From Tetrapyrgos nigripes (Eukaryota > Basidiomycota > Agaricomycetes > Agaricales > Campanellaceae): a DNA stretch of 64,000 bases. Each line of letters starts with the position of its first letter. Positions within the stretch are counted from its first letter, which is position 1. Below the pieces are notes generated by a model. The model did not search any database, was not told the DNA's origin, and saw only the letters and a program-made list of their open reading frames with translations. Of this stretch, positions 43,025 through 54,114 are shown piece by piece. The position numbers and the translations under genes were made by a program. Location of the stretch: contig JAACJM010000029.1 of the NCBI GenBank assembly GCA_013368315.1, forward strand, positions 580,320 through 644,319. The letters are read 5' to 3'.

Positions 43025-46000
43025 CTACAGAATTGCAATATTGATATGATAGCTTAGACAAGTTCGTACAACAGCAAGAAAGACAAAAACAGTTCCAACA
43101 AGTACGTTCATACAAACTATATACAATACAGGGTACAGATGCGTCCACAATGTCTGGTAAATCAATCTTTCTTCTTCTTCCTGGGCAGGCATTTCTGCTC
43201 TCTCTTCTTTCTCAAGGCTGATTTCCTCTCCTGCACCCACAGGCTATAGGCCCAGCAGTTATGCAAACACTTGCATTGATCAGCAACTCCTTATCCCAGA
43301 TCTCCTCCTGTGCCATTCTCCAGTTTCTGAATATTGCTACAACCATCCAAGGCTCCTCACTGTGCTGCTCTTTGTCATACCAGACATAGAGACAATGAGC
43401 AGACTTGCAAATGAGGATACCATCTTCATGAGACGTTGCTCTCACTGGCATTGGATAAACCTCTGCAGGACCCACAAGGAATGGTTTACTTCTGCCATAT
43501 TGAAGCTGCACCTTTTTATCATTCAAGAAGGGAGTAGCATGCATTCAGTCACATTCAGGTCAGTTTTTGGGTCTGTGAGTGGCCATAAATGTCTTCCTGT
43601 TGAGTGGAGGGTGCATCCACATTGGTAGAGGAACAGAGAACAATGGTAAGTCCAGTTCCAAGAAGATGGGGTCCCAAGCACCACCATCACGAACCACTTC
43701 TCCCTTGGGTAGAGGTGGAGTCAGAGCTCAGGGAACAGTGGATTCCTCTGCAGACGAGGAGCGTTTTGGAATCTTGATAGCTTCCACAGGAAACTTGGGT
43801 TAGTAGTGCCGCTGGGAATACTTCAATGGGTATGCCTCGTTTAATCCCTGTCCAGTTCTGCTCACGCAGTCAGTTCTTAGGGCATGAGAGGGAAAAAATG
43901 TAAATACTCACTTCGCATCACGAATCCATCTGTAATCAATCTCCAATCTCACTGCATTTCCATGGGCATAGGTCATAACCTGACTGAAATTGATAGAGAT
44001 GTGCAATCCACTAGGAAATGCCAGACTACCATCTCCAAATAGCATGGTGTCTCCTCATGAGACATTGATGACACTCCCTTCATAAAGTTTCATTGGACCA
44101 TGGATAACAATGACATGAATGTCTTTCCATGGTGCAGCAAGTGTCTTCATTGAGGTCAGCAGTGTGAATCAGGCTTGAGATGCCAAAGCTCCCTTAGCTG
44201 CACCAATGTTAGCCCTCTGATTGTAGCACCTACCCTGCCACTTCTCAGAGGCAAATTTGCAAAGCTTATCCCATTCCTCCTGGTCTTTGTTGTCCTGATC
44301 CCAGTCCACTTGATGAAACTGTTTTTGATGCAGCCCAAGAGGAAGTATGTCCTTAAGATACATTCCTGAACTGTTCTTGGCAATCAAGGTAAGTGAATAA
44401 TTGTTGCAAAAGAGTATAGAGTACTCACATGAACTGAACAATGTCATCATGTCACAGGATGGCTGACTCATTCAAGTGAGGAAAATAAACCTCTACCTTG
44501 GTATACAGGTTTGGGAAGAAGACATTGGTGATAAAGCTGGTGTAGTTGGTGTATCTCCTAGCACTTTCATGGCAGCAGACGTGCTTATCTATCTAGGGAA
44601 GATGATGACCACCATCAGATTCTCAAGCACCAACATGCTTGCAAGTCAATTTTCATGTAAATCGCAAATAAGAAAGTTTTAACTTGCCATATAATTTTGA
44701 TGGCCTGCCAGCTTCACAACACTGCATGTCTCTCCAGAAATGTTGATGATGACTCTGTACATGGGAGCCTCTCCATGTGAAACAATGATGTTATCTGTGC
44801 AACAGAACTGCTTCCAAATGTTGAGTTGGTTGACCCATTCATCAGGCTGAGCGGTATGTGACCAAGCATTTCTGCCCACTCACTTCCCAAACTGTTCCTG
44901 GCCTTATCAGAAAGGTCTATTTGTGGTACCTTTGCTGCTGCCTTCAGCTTCTTCTTATTGAGTTTCTCTGCAAAGCAGTCTGAGTTGGCCTCTACATTTG
45001 ACAGGTCTTCTTCCTCTGGGTGGTTCAGACAATGTTCTTCTACATGAGCCCCAGTTGGCTTCTCAGCATCATCAGCTAGCCTCATTAAGCTCTCCACTTC
45101 CTCATCTGGCTCAAATACCCAACTAGACAGCACTGGAAGAGGATGGGTCTTAAACAATGGATGCTGGCTTTGGCTGAAAAGGACCCTGGTGTGGTAGGAG
45201 ATCTCAACATCAGTGTAGCTCACAGAACTAATGTCGAATGCCTTCACCAATAGTCTGTTCTTGTATTCCAGACTGTTCTGCACCTGCCCTGTCATCGGTG
45301 GCTCATCCATGTTTTCTCTGTATAGGTGCAGTTCACCACAGCCCTCCTTGGCTTTGTGTTTACCTCCAACTGACTCATTTTGAGGAGAAGAACAACTCGC
45401 TGGGATGGACCTGAGGTTTCCCATCTGACCACAAAACCCACGTCACTGGTATACATCCCCTTCCTCACCCTCACCCAGCTCATCAGTTTGATGGCTGGTA
45501 GAGTCCACTGAAGCAGCTGACCCATCTCTTGAGCAGAGATGAATTCTACGATGGGGCTTCCAGTGCGACTATGCCTCATGCATTGATGACTTTGAAGAAA
45601 CTTCAGCAAAGGAGCTGACTTCACAAAGGACAGATGGAGATTGGGCTCTGTTTCAACATAGACCCAACCAGACATGCCAGGTATGCACAAGGCAGATTGG
45701 ACAAGACGGGTGCAACTGAGGGCTGGGTGACAGTGGTGATCTTATTGCTGGAGAACCATGGAGTGACTGGGCTGAAGGATGAGGTGGTTGTTGCTGGAGC
45801 AGGAGTAGGAAGAACTGCAGGCTGAGTGGTTGGGGTTATCTCCTAAGATACAGTGAGAATGTCGTTCTGAGCCAACCACTGTCATTCCAACGAATTGATC
45901 ATCTCTAAAGCATCCTGTAGACTGTTGTCCTCTTCCAGGATGGTAGCTGACATGGCAGCATCCCAGTCTTTCCCAATGTAATCATCTTGCAGGATTTGCT

Positions 46001-46675
46001 CCAACTCAGCATGGATCTCGGGTATTTCACTATCCAAGTGAAGTCCTCGTTGAACAGCATCAAAAGCTTCATGGAAATGAGACATCCAGGGGTTTTGAAC
46101 TGGTATTGGAATCCACAGTGGTGGTATAGTTATAGGTTGCATAGAAGGAATGCCATCTGGTATGGGGTTGGAAGGAGAGGGGTTGGAAGGGGAGGTAAAA
46201 TGATCATATAGCACAGAGATGAGGCTATGCTGATGCATCTGTTATGTTAGTGTGTGGATGGGAGATGACCACAAATACTACTTACTTTACATTTTATGTG
46301 CCAAAACACAGGAGGGTTGACCTGTCAGAGCAGCAAGATATGCATTATTTCTTCACTGATATCCAAAGGAGGGTTAATTGGAGGAACACTGGTGTTTGCA
46401 TGCATCTTGCTGCGCTGGATGAAAGCATCCCACAGTGCAGTTTCTTCTGGTTCATCATTGTGGTGTTGTACCTGGTCTTCATCACAAAAGGCTGTACAGA
46501 AGGGTCAGTGGATATTGGAGAGAATGAAATGGACGTAAACATAAACTTTCTTCTCCCTCCCACTTCTCTGCCTCCTCCTCTTCCTCCTCGCTATCTGCAA
46601 TAAAGAGCAGTTGTTCTTCTTCTTCTTCATCTGCTGAGATGCTGCCTTTATTATCAATAAAAGGGTTCATAGGGG
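43025..46675 (-). pseudogene. KOW-motif (Spt5-like) protein, multi-exon, probably decayed
   Basis: Reading leftwards from about 46669: PPMNPFIDNKGSISADEEEE and a Glu-rich N-terminus, VFWHIKCK near 46295, GMSGWVYVETEPNLHLSF (about 45640-45680), SWVRVRKGMYTSDVGFVV (about 45430-45485, KOW-like), YHTRVLFSQSQHPLFKTHPL (about 45145-45205), DNIIVSHGEAPMYRVIINIS (about 44735-44795, KOW-like) and DIHVIVIHGPMKLYEGSVIN (about 44065-44120, KOW-like), with 43212-43544 as the last clear exon. The layout (acidic N-terminus, an NGN-like WxxxC/GxxYVE segment, several KOW motifs) matches a family of Spt5-like proteins common in Agaricomycetes. Spt5 itself binds RNA polymerase; what these relatives do is not known. 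Several exon joins contain stops, so decay or missed introns are possible. Confidence 0.5.
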
Positions 46676-46898
46676 GCCTGCCAGCACAGACTGTCAGCAT
46701 AACACTTAAGACATTTTTAAGGCACAGAAAACTAAAAAATAGTCATCTATGGACAACTTTACCAGTGCTTTGGCAGGTAGATTTCATTTTATTCATGCTA
46801 AGTAGCTACACTACATATTCTACACATACTCAAAATAGCATACTCACAAGGAGGAGGCAGAGGCAGTGAAGGACTTGTAGAAGTTTGAGAAAGCATGG
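46676..46898. other. Short spacer upstream of the KOW gene
   Basis: AT-rich, no gene seen; probably contains the promoter of the minus-strand KOW gene on one side and borders the hairpin on the other. Confidence 0.3.
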
Positions 46899-47105
46899 AA
46901 AAGATGACAAAGCTGGTAACGCATGCACTGTATAGTCCCCGTTGGCCAGAATTCTTCACAACTTTAGGGCACTTAAGGGCACTAAAGCTTGGACCCAACC
47001 AGGTTCCTGGTCCAAGCTTTAGCACCCTTAAGTGCCCTAAAGTTGTGAAGAATTCTGGCTGATGGGGACTATACAGTGCATGCATTACCAGCTTTGTCAT
47101 CTTTC
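46899..47105. repeat. 207-bp near-perfect hairpin
   Basis: Two arms of about 97 bp pair with few mismatches around a 13-nt loop: AAAGCTTGGACC / GGTCCAAGCTTT surround the centre near 46999-47010. The arms carry AATTCTTCACAACTTTAG and GCATGCACTGTATAGTCCCC. Related single-orientation sequence (AATTCTGGCC..ACTATACAG..ACCAGCT) recurs at 47300-47345 and 56115-56165, so the hairpin is an inverted duplication of the local repeat block. A transcript would fold into a long stem. Confidence 0.92.
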
Positions 47106-47385
47106 CAATCTCTCTTTCTTACTCTCATCATCGTCTGGAACAATGACCTCTGGCCATCTCCATCTCCTCCATCTCCTCCATCGATGCTATGTAGGGCATG
47201 CAGAGTCTATGGCCATCTGGTAAGTGCCTATCCTCTCACTTCTGCAGCTATTGTTGACATTTTCAATGGGTCTTAGCATGCAGCTCGAGGGACTTGGGAA
47301 CAATTCTGGCCAACACAGACTATACAGAGTCCATGTCACCAGCTCACTTGCATCATTGTCTGGGACAATGAGCTCCACCATCCTC
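47106..47385 (+). repeat. Degenerate tandem block left of the copia insertion
   Basis: Part of a set of diverged blocks, each with the order AATTCTGG..ACTATACAG, ACCAGCT, TCATC(A)TTGT(C)TGGGACAAT, GCTCCACCATC and AGAGTC(C/T)ATGG. The blocks here align with the blocks right of the copia at 56028-56330. Some frames look coding (SGQHRLYRVHVTSS), but no gene is supported. Confidence 0.65.
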
Positions 47386-47390
47386 ATGTC

Positions 47391-47726
47391 TATGAGAATA
47401 AATGAATATGAGGACACTTGTTAAACAAGTGAGGCAATGAATACTATTGCAGCTCTAGAGGTATAGACAGTAAACTACTAAGTATTTATACTGCTAGCTA
47501 CTGTGGCTGCATGAGTCCATAAATATAACACAGTGGAGAAAAGCAGATACTACGATGTAATGTCTGATATCAGTTCAGAGTCAACGATGTAAGAAATGAT
47601 GTAAGTACGGAGTAGAACAGAAAGTATGTGGTGCATGTGTGGATACAAGTGGATCGTGTATACTAATGAAGTGAGAGTAAGATAAGATTGTTCATTGTAA
47701 GTATAGGTTAATACAAAATTCCAACA
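47391..47726 (-). repeat. Copia 3' LTR (left)
   Basis: On the minus strand it begins TGTTGGAATTTTGTATTAAC and ends TTCATTTATTCTCATA. It matches 55688-56022 with roughly 4-5 percent differences by eye, so the insertion is not brand new. TGTTGGAAT is a common copia LTR start. Confidence 0.93.
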
Positions 47727-47749
47727 CTCCTCCTCAAACCTTTGCGAAG

Positions 47750-48515
47750 TGTTTGGCTTTAAGAGATGGTAAAGCCTTGGCGAAAATGTCGGTGGTCATT
47801 TTGTCAGTGGGGCAATATGAAAGTCAAATTTTGCCTTCTTCAATGACATAGTGAATAAAGTGGTAACGTATGTCAATGTGTTTGGTGCAAGCATGATAAC
47901 GGTTGTCCTTAGTGAGTGTGATAGCCAATTGGTTGTCTGAGTGGATAAGAATAGGATCAGTGATAGATCCAAAGATTTCAGATATGAAGTTTCAAGTCCA
48001 TATGGCTTCTTTGGCAGCGTGAGATAGAGTGATGTATTTGGCTTCAGTAGTGGAGAGTGAGATCGTGTCTTGTCGTTTAGAAGACCAAGATATAGCTCCA
48101 CCGTTAAGCATGAAGATGTAACTGGATATGGCATGTCAGTCCTCGTTAGACATTCCATCTGCATCTGAATAACCAATAATGTCTGTCTGCTTCTTTCCAT
48201 AGATCAACCAATGATCCTTTGTTGATTTTAGATAAGTGAATACACATCGTAAAGCGTTCCAGTGTGCGATGCCTGGATTAGGAGCAAATTGGGCGAGTTG
48301 TGAGACTGGATAAGCATGACGTAGATATTGTAGAGTGCCTAAAGCTTCTTGATATGGTTTGTCATGCATCTGGGCAATTTCTTCAATGGTAGTAGGACTT
48401 TGTGATGTTGATAAGCAAGTATGTGAATTGAATGGTATAGAGATGGGTTTGGTGTCGGTGAATCTGTAACGTGCAATGATGGAGTCAATGTAGGATTGTT
48501 GTGACATTTGGAGTG
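47750..48515 (-). pseudogene. Copia RT end and RNase H
   Basis: HTLQMSQQSYIDSIIARY, PYQEALGTLQYLRHAYPVSQ, IIGYSDADGMSNED, a stop, HAISSYIFMLNGGAISWSS, STTEAKYITLSHAAKEAIW, ILIHSDNQLAITLTKD and DIRYHFIHYVIEEGKI follow the copia RNase H pattern with its catalytic Asp, Glu and Asp. Stops: TGA at 48136-48138 (complement) where DWH is expected and TGA at 47992-47994 where Arg is expected. The C-terminus ends with LPSLKAKHFAKV just before the polypurine tract. Confidence 0.88.
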
Positions 48516-48517
48516 TA

Positions 48518-49002
48518 CAGTGGCCAAAAAAATTGTCCACATGTGTGGCACGTTTGGAAAGATTGCTGATTTAAGAGCTATTGAGCAGAAATCTCAAAAC
48601 ACGGCTAGTGGTAGGAAGAAAGCCTTTGATCAGAGCTACAATAATCTGTCTTTTTTGTCTTATTTGGCTAAATATCTGTCAAGTTATGATTGATTTAAAA
48701 TTGTATGTCATTTGGACAATTTTTTGAGTTGCCACTTCAAAATCATTATTGCAATAACCTGATGTGTTATACATGATGTCATGGGTGGAGCTGTACAGTA
48801 ATGTAATGTATACACTGCAATGATGTCATAGCTGCCAGCTGGAGCATACATAGCAACATACAGATGCTCTACAGCCTCTATGAAAATCATGGGGTCCCTC
48901 ATATCAGCTCAGAAAGACAATCTCTACTCTCTCCTCCTAACTGCCTCTCCATCTGCAAAAATTTCAGCTCAGACTGGAGTATGGAAGCTAAGAGTTGCTT
49001 TT
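48518..49002 (+). repeat. Left TIR of the Tc1-like element
   Basis: 485 bp, pairs with 49669-50153 with scattered substitutions and small indels. Includes CATACAGATGCTCTACAGCC and the internal segment TTTCAGCTCAGACTGGAGTA. Confidence 0.92.
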
Positions 49003-49668
49003 GTGGCTTAAAAGACAAATACAGACAACAACAAGAATACAGCAGGGTGTCCTAGGAGGCTCTCTACTACTTGTGAAGATGTTAGATTGGACAAAAATCC
49101 ATTCTGGTAAAGCCAGATTGCTACATAAGTGGCCTAAAACATCAAGGCTCTTCTTGGACAACCTGTCCCAACCTATAACAGCCAAAATATTCCTTAAAAC
49201 ATCTTGTGGCCATCTCCAAAACACAGAACAAGTGCAGACTTACAGTGACTTGCAGCAAGGCTCACTTGAAGTTTACACAGATGTAAAAAGACTGGGCTGT
49301 AGAAGGCTAGAAGTGGGTTATTTTCTCAGATAAGACCAAAATTAATTATTTTGGGGCAGATATGCCCAGCATGTGCAAGAAAAGAGAGATAAATTCATGG
49401 TACAGCAAGATGTGACAAAAATGATGACATTTGGGAGAGAAAATGACATGATGGGGTAGGATATGGGGCAGCAGTAAGCAGTAAAAATGGTCCAGATGAA
49501 GGGGAAGATAGATTGCAAACACTATATGACCATTTTAAGTAAAAAAATTCTGGAAAGCATTAATAATATGGGAGTTGGTCCAGAGGTGGCCATTTTTCAG
49601 CTGGGTATTAACTTTCTAAAGTGCCATATCCAATGGTTTCCTTTGTCAGAACATGTCTCTCTACCTAT

Positions 49669-50153
49669 AAAAGCAACACTCAGCTTTCATACTTCAGTCT
49701 GAGCTGAAATTTTGATAGAGGGAGGGGCAGTTTGGAGTAGAGAGTAGAGATTGTCTTTCTGAGCTGATATGAGGGACCCCATGATTTTCATAGAGGCTGT
49801 AGAGCATCTGTATGTTGCTATGTATGCTCCAGCTGGCAGCTATGACATTATTGTGGTGTATACATTGCATTACTGTACAGCTCCACCCATGACATCATGT
49901 ATAACACATCAGGTTATTGCAATAATGATTTTGAAGTGGCAACTCAAAAAATTGTCCAAATGACATACAATGTTAAATCAACCATAGCTCCACAGGTATT
50001 TGGCAAAATAAGACAAAACAGACAGATTATTGTAGCTCTGATCAAAGGCTTTCTTCCTACCACTAGCCATGTTTTGAGAGTTCTGCTCAATAGCTCTTAA
50101 ATCAGCAATCTTTCCAAAAGTGCCAAACATGTGGACAATTTTTTTGGCCACTG
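49669..50153 (-). repeat. Right TIR of the Tc1-like element
   Basis: Inverse of 48518-49002. The arms begin to diverge only inside AAAAGCAAC at 49669. Confidence 0.92.
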
Positions 50154-50155
50154 TA

Positions 50156-51345
50156 TGTTCCTGCCTGTTCCTGCATATCTCAATTCCTAGCATCCAATGT
50201 AATTCTCCTGTGTCTGTGACTTCTACCTTCTCTTTAATCTTCTTTGCCATAGTATCGGTAACCAATGTCATGTCGTCGACATGAATGAATAAGATGATGA
50301 ATGGATTGAGTCAGTAAAAGATGGTGTGATTGAAGTTAGAGCGTGTGAGTCCAATGTCCTTCATAATTTCGCAGAATCATAGATACCAACGGTGTCCAGC
50401 TTGTTTGAGTCTGTAGAGAGCTAATTGAAGACGGAGTACTTGACCAGGTTTGACACCTGCCATCTTGATGCTGGGAGGTGGTTTCATGAATATGTTTTCG
50501 TTGGGATTGGTTTTGCCATAAAGGTATGCTTATTTGACATCCTTTTGGTGAACTTCCATGTTAGAATGATGCAACTGATGTGAATGTTTCATCTGGGAAA
50601 TAGTCAACTTCTGGAATTTGGTTGTATCCATGCACAACAAGTCGTGCTCAATGTTCCTTGACCTTTCCATGTTCGTCTTTCTTTGTCCTATAAACCCATT
50701 TTCCAGTGAGAATGTTGGTGTCTGATGGTGCATAAACTGGAATGAATGTTCCTTGTTCCTTATGTCTCCTCATCTCCTCTTCCATAGCTTCCTTCCATTT
50801 GGGCCAATCTGGTTGTCGTTTTGCTTCCACAACTGAAAGTGGGTCATAAGCTTCAAGTTCAGATGTAACCTGAGCGAGACTAGCAGTAAGAAAATTTGCA
50901 GATTCTACTCCTCCTGTCTTCTTCATCATAGATCTGGTGATAGGTCTTCTACCTGTGACGATTTCAGGTGGAATGATGATCTCAGGTGTGATGGGTTTGG
51001 TAATTTCAATGATGGGATCAACTGTATCTGACTCAGGGACCTTTTGTTCCAAATTGATGAAATCATTATCCTCCTCCTCACTGAGTTGGATTGGTTGATT
51101 CGTGAATTGGATGTTCTGTTCAACAGTGATAGATTTCTTCTTCAGCCAATCGATGTAGTAGCCCTGGGATTCCTTCTCTGGTCCTAACCAATGTCCTTCA
51201 ACTGTCTGATCTTCCAATTTGTTAGGTTTCAGAGTGCATTTGATGTAAATGATAGAGCTGAATGGATGAAGATCTGAGATGTCTGGGATAGTTCCAATTC
51301 ATTTCTCATATGGAGTCTTCATGTCGATAGCTTTGTGTGTACAAA
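50156..51345 (-). pseudogene. Copia reverse transcriptase and integrase C-terminus
   Basis: From the right: AIDMKTPYEKWIGTIPDISD, EDQTVEGHWLGPEKESQGYY (integrase tail), a Glu/Ile-rich linker, then RT with KWKEAMEEEMRRHKEQGTFI, TGKWVYRTKKDEHGKVKEH, SNMEVHQKDVKQAYLYGK, RLQLALYRLKQAGHRWYL and ILFIHVDDMTLV. The catalytic box is HVDD where copia elements have YVDD. Stops TGA at 50377-50379 and 50311-50313 (complement) stand where Arg is expected. Frameshifts lie near 50640 and 50580. The Tc1-like element cuts it at 50155. Confidence 0.85.
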
Positions 51346-52974
51346 ATTCACATATAGAAATGCTAATTGGCAGTTAGAAAGCTGATTCAACACTTCAATG
51401 GGTATATAAAAGAACTAGAGTGAGTCCTGAACTGCTAGTTAAAGTGTTAGTGGAATAAGTGTATGCGCCAGTACAATAAAACTAAGTACTTATAAATAGG
51501 ATATGCTTATTCTAAGTACTATGGTTGATGTGTACAGTGCTTCAGTTATAGTAGCAGATCCACCATATAAGGACTTTGTAACCATTCCTACTATAACGCG
51601 CTTAGTACCGCCAGTGTGATTCAAGGGAAAGTGAGGCCCCTATTCACAGGCAAGGAACACGTAGGCTATATGACCCAGACTCTAGTGCTAAATGATCACT
51701 GGTTTAGAAATGGCGTCATAATCAGAGAAATCGGAGGAAAGCCCTAGTAACCGACTATGTCTGAACTAGTGGTATAACAAGAGATACCTTGCTTGTAAGC
51801 AAAATAGAAGGAATAGTCTTTTGAAAGGCAGTAAGGATAGAAAAGTAGGACAAAGTATATATGTATGAGTTCCTAGAAAGCTCAGCTTTCACAAATGCAC
51901 TAAAGGGATGAACTAGCAGTGAAGGAATAAAGCCTGTAGTTCATTACTGCCAGTATGCGAACTAAGGAAGGAGTCATAATGAGAGAGCCCCAAAAGGGTA
52001 AAGCTATTTCCGAATGCAGTAGTAAGATCGGCAAGATGTGTGCCTGATGACTGAGGCATTCTTGTTGGTACAAGCACGACTACAAAAGATATGTAGGACC
52101 TTATAGAGAGCAGGACTTATCTATAAGAACTAACTGGCGGTATACTAGCAAGCCTATAGTAGCGCCAGAAAAACATAAGAGGAGGAATAAGCAAGGACTA
52201 CACAAACCTATAATGACTGATTGGCAGTAAAGGAATGTGAGTCATACAAGTGGAGCCTAGCATGGATGGTGGAGCTGTGTGAGTCAGAATGACTATGGCC
52301 GCCAGTTCAGGAAGGTACTCTTAGTCAAGAGGATGAAGCAAAGGGAACATAGAAAGCCTATTAGTTTTAGATAATATTCTACATTTCATAGATACTCTAA
52401 TTAGAAAGTACCTACTTAATCTAGTAGTACAGACAAACATGGACTGGCGATTAGACTAATATTTCTGTTTTTCTTAGGTACCTTTTAGCAGACATTAAAA
52501 AGAAATGTAGAACTGTATAGTAGTAGCTGTGAGTAGTATAAAAGGACTAGGTATTTCTTGTAGTTACTCAAGCCACATACTCACTAGTGCTAGCAGTAGA
52601 GACTGTGAAACATGGACTACACTTCTAACCAAATCTACCTCACTCGCATCAAGTATAAACATAGTGTGTTGGAATCAATAGTGTTGAATCAAATTTGTTG
52701 GTTTTGTGTTACCTTTTGTGTGTGTCCTCGGACTTGTGAAATTGGTTATAAGGCATTTGGGCCTACAAATTGTGAAATTGAAACTGTTGGTTTATATCTT
52801 TTTGGACTTGTTATAGTCTTTGTGTGTGTTTAACTTGTGTGCACTCATGCAAAACCTTACCAAAAACCCCAAAAGTCCTTGTAGTACAAGTGAACTGTTG
52901 AACACTTGCACTTTACAATTTGTATAAAAGTCTTTAAGTTTGTGTTTCTTCTACACTTACGCAAAGGACACCTA
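51346..52974. mobile_element. 1.6-kb insertion of unknown type inside copia integrase
   Basis: The copia integrase reads to YATYIWNR-type sequence at about 52975 and resumes with HKAIDMKTP at 51345, so about 1630 bp is foreign. The insert has no long ORF except short pieces (52612-52833, hydrophobic), no obvious TIR and no LTR. It has many loosely similar segments around ACTGGCGGT / CTAGTACTGCC (for example near 51480, 51608, 52135, 52205 and 52440) and AGTACTTATAAATAGG-type motifs. Exact borders and any target duplication could not be fixed. A solo LTR of a large element is one possibility. Confidence 0.55.
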
Positions 52975-53745
52975 TTAACGGTTCCAGATATAGGTTGCAT
53001 AAAGCATTGCCATGCCCCATAACCATTTTGGTAAACCTGATGAGATGAGCATAGCTCTGACAGTGTTGAGAAGTGTACGATGACTTCTTTCTGCAATACC
53101 GTTTTGCTCTGGTGTATCATGAACTGTGAGTTTCCTCTCTGTTCCTTTTTCCTTCCAAATACTTTGTAAATTCTCCTCCTAGAAATTCTCCTCGACCCAA
53201 CTGTAGAATTTTGATGATGATGTTGAATTGAGTCTCAAGGGTGGTCTGGAAGATGATGGATTTGGTGAATGATTTGTCTTTAGAGTGCCAGTATGTGGCA
53301 TCGTCGATAAGCATGAGTGAATACTCCTGATGATTGATAGTCCTGACTGATGCTGGTCCCCAGATGTCCATGTGAATTCTGTCTCCAAAGTTCTCAGCGT
53401 GTGGAGTAAGATGTAATTTTGGAATAGTGAGATGAGCTTCTTTGGCACACATGCATACAATCCATTCAATCCATTCCATTTTGTTCAGATCAAGATGTAG
53501 TCCTTTAACTGCATTGTTTGCAAATAAGGTTTTGATATATTGATAATTCTGGTGACCAGTGGCGCAATGGGCTTCATATAAGGATAGGGTGCATTTTCAT
53601 GCTCAATGATTTGGTAAAGCCCATGCACTTTTGGAATGTGAGCGATGTTATGCCCTTGTTTCGAGATAACTATGATTCCTCCTTCAATATGAATGATATA
53701 TCCTGCATCATCCAATTTGCCCAGTGAAACTAGTGTGTTTGGCAT
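52975..53745 (-). pseudogene. Copia GAG-pre-integrase and integrase core
   Basis: 53485-53745 has NTLVSLGKLDDAGYIIHIEG and HGLYQIIEH (pre-integrase region). 53117-53479 has KEAHLTIPKLHLTPHAENFG, IHMDIWGPASVRTINHQEYS (first catalytic Asp) and LQLGRGEFLGGEFTKYLEG, where SDxGGEF is expected, so the second Asp lies in an altered context or is lost. The next block (52975-53120), in a shifted frame, resembles HDTPEQNGVAER..LLSGLPK.LWG with LCSSHQVYQNGYGAW-type decay. Confidence 0.82.
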
Positions 53746-53910
53746 GTCTGGACAATAGAGAGTGTCACGTAGGGTAAGAAATGGGGTTTCTCCTTCATAT
53801 CAACTGTTTTGATGTGTAGGGAGGGTACCTTTCCCTTGGGATGTGAATGTATCAGAGTTAGCAGCTTGGATTCGACAAGTGGGAATAGTTTGATAGTTTC
53901 GTAATTGATC

Positions 53911-54114
53911 TCAGAGTGGGGACATGTGGGATGAGCATCTGGAATTGAATAGAATTGGTGGAGTATGTTCCAATGCTATGAAAGCTGCTTCTTTGGCTAT
54001 GTCAGAGCAATTGATAGTGGGGTGATTAATGGAATCTTCAATTTCTGGAACTTCAATGGCCATCCAGCTTCCTTCATCACTATCTTCTTTGTTCTTTTCT
54101 TTAGCACTGCTCAC
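53911..54114 (-). pseudogene. Copia protease, active site mutated
   Basis: The segment PPILFNSRCSSHMSPL matches the copia protease block, which normally reads LxDSGC(S/T)xHM. Here the catalytic Asp-Ser-Gly is Asn-Ser-Arg, so protease activity would be lost, and a TGA follows directly. Upstream is acidic Glu/Asp-rich sequence (KNKEDSDEGSWMAIEVPE). Confidence 0.8.

Larger units (their letters stand above)
48518..50153. mobile_element. Tc1/mariner-like element with 485-bp TIRs
   Basis: Starts CAGTGGCCAAAAAAATTG and ends with its inverse at 50153. TA flanks both sides (48516-48517 and 50154-50155). CAGTG termini and a TA duplication are Tc1/mariner features. The TIRs extend 485 bp inward (to 49002 and from 49669), very long for the group. 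The 666-bp core has a 112-codon frame (48995-49333) without a DDE or DDD pattern, so the element is non-autonomous. Removing it with one TA restores the copia RT frame (RNRQE | HTLQM). Confidence 0.85.

Noticed and set aside
42012..46800. TET/JBP dioxygenase as KDZ cargo
   Set aside because: I looked for the iron-binding HxD..H pattern of this family in the ORFs around the KDZ remnant and the KOW gene and saw none.
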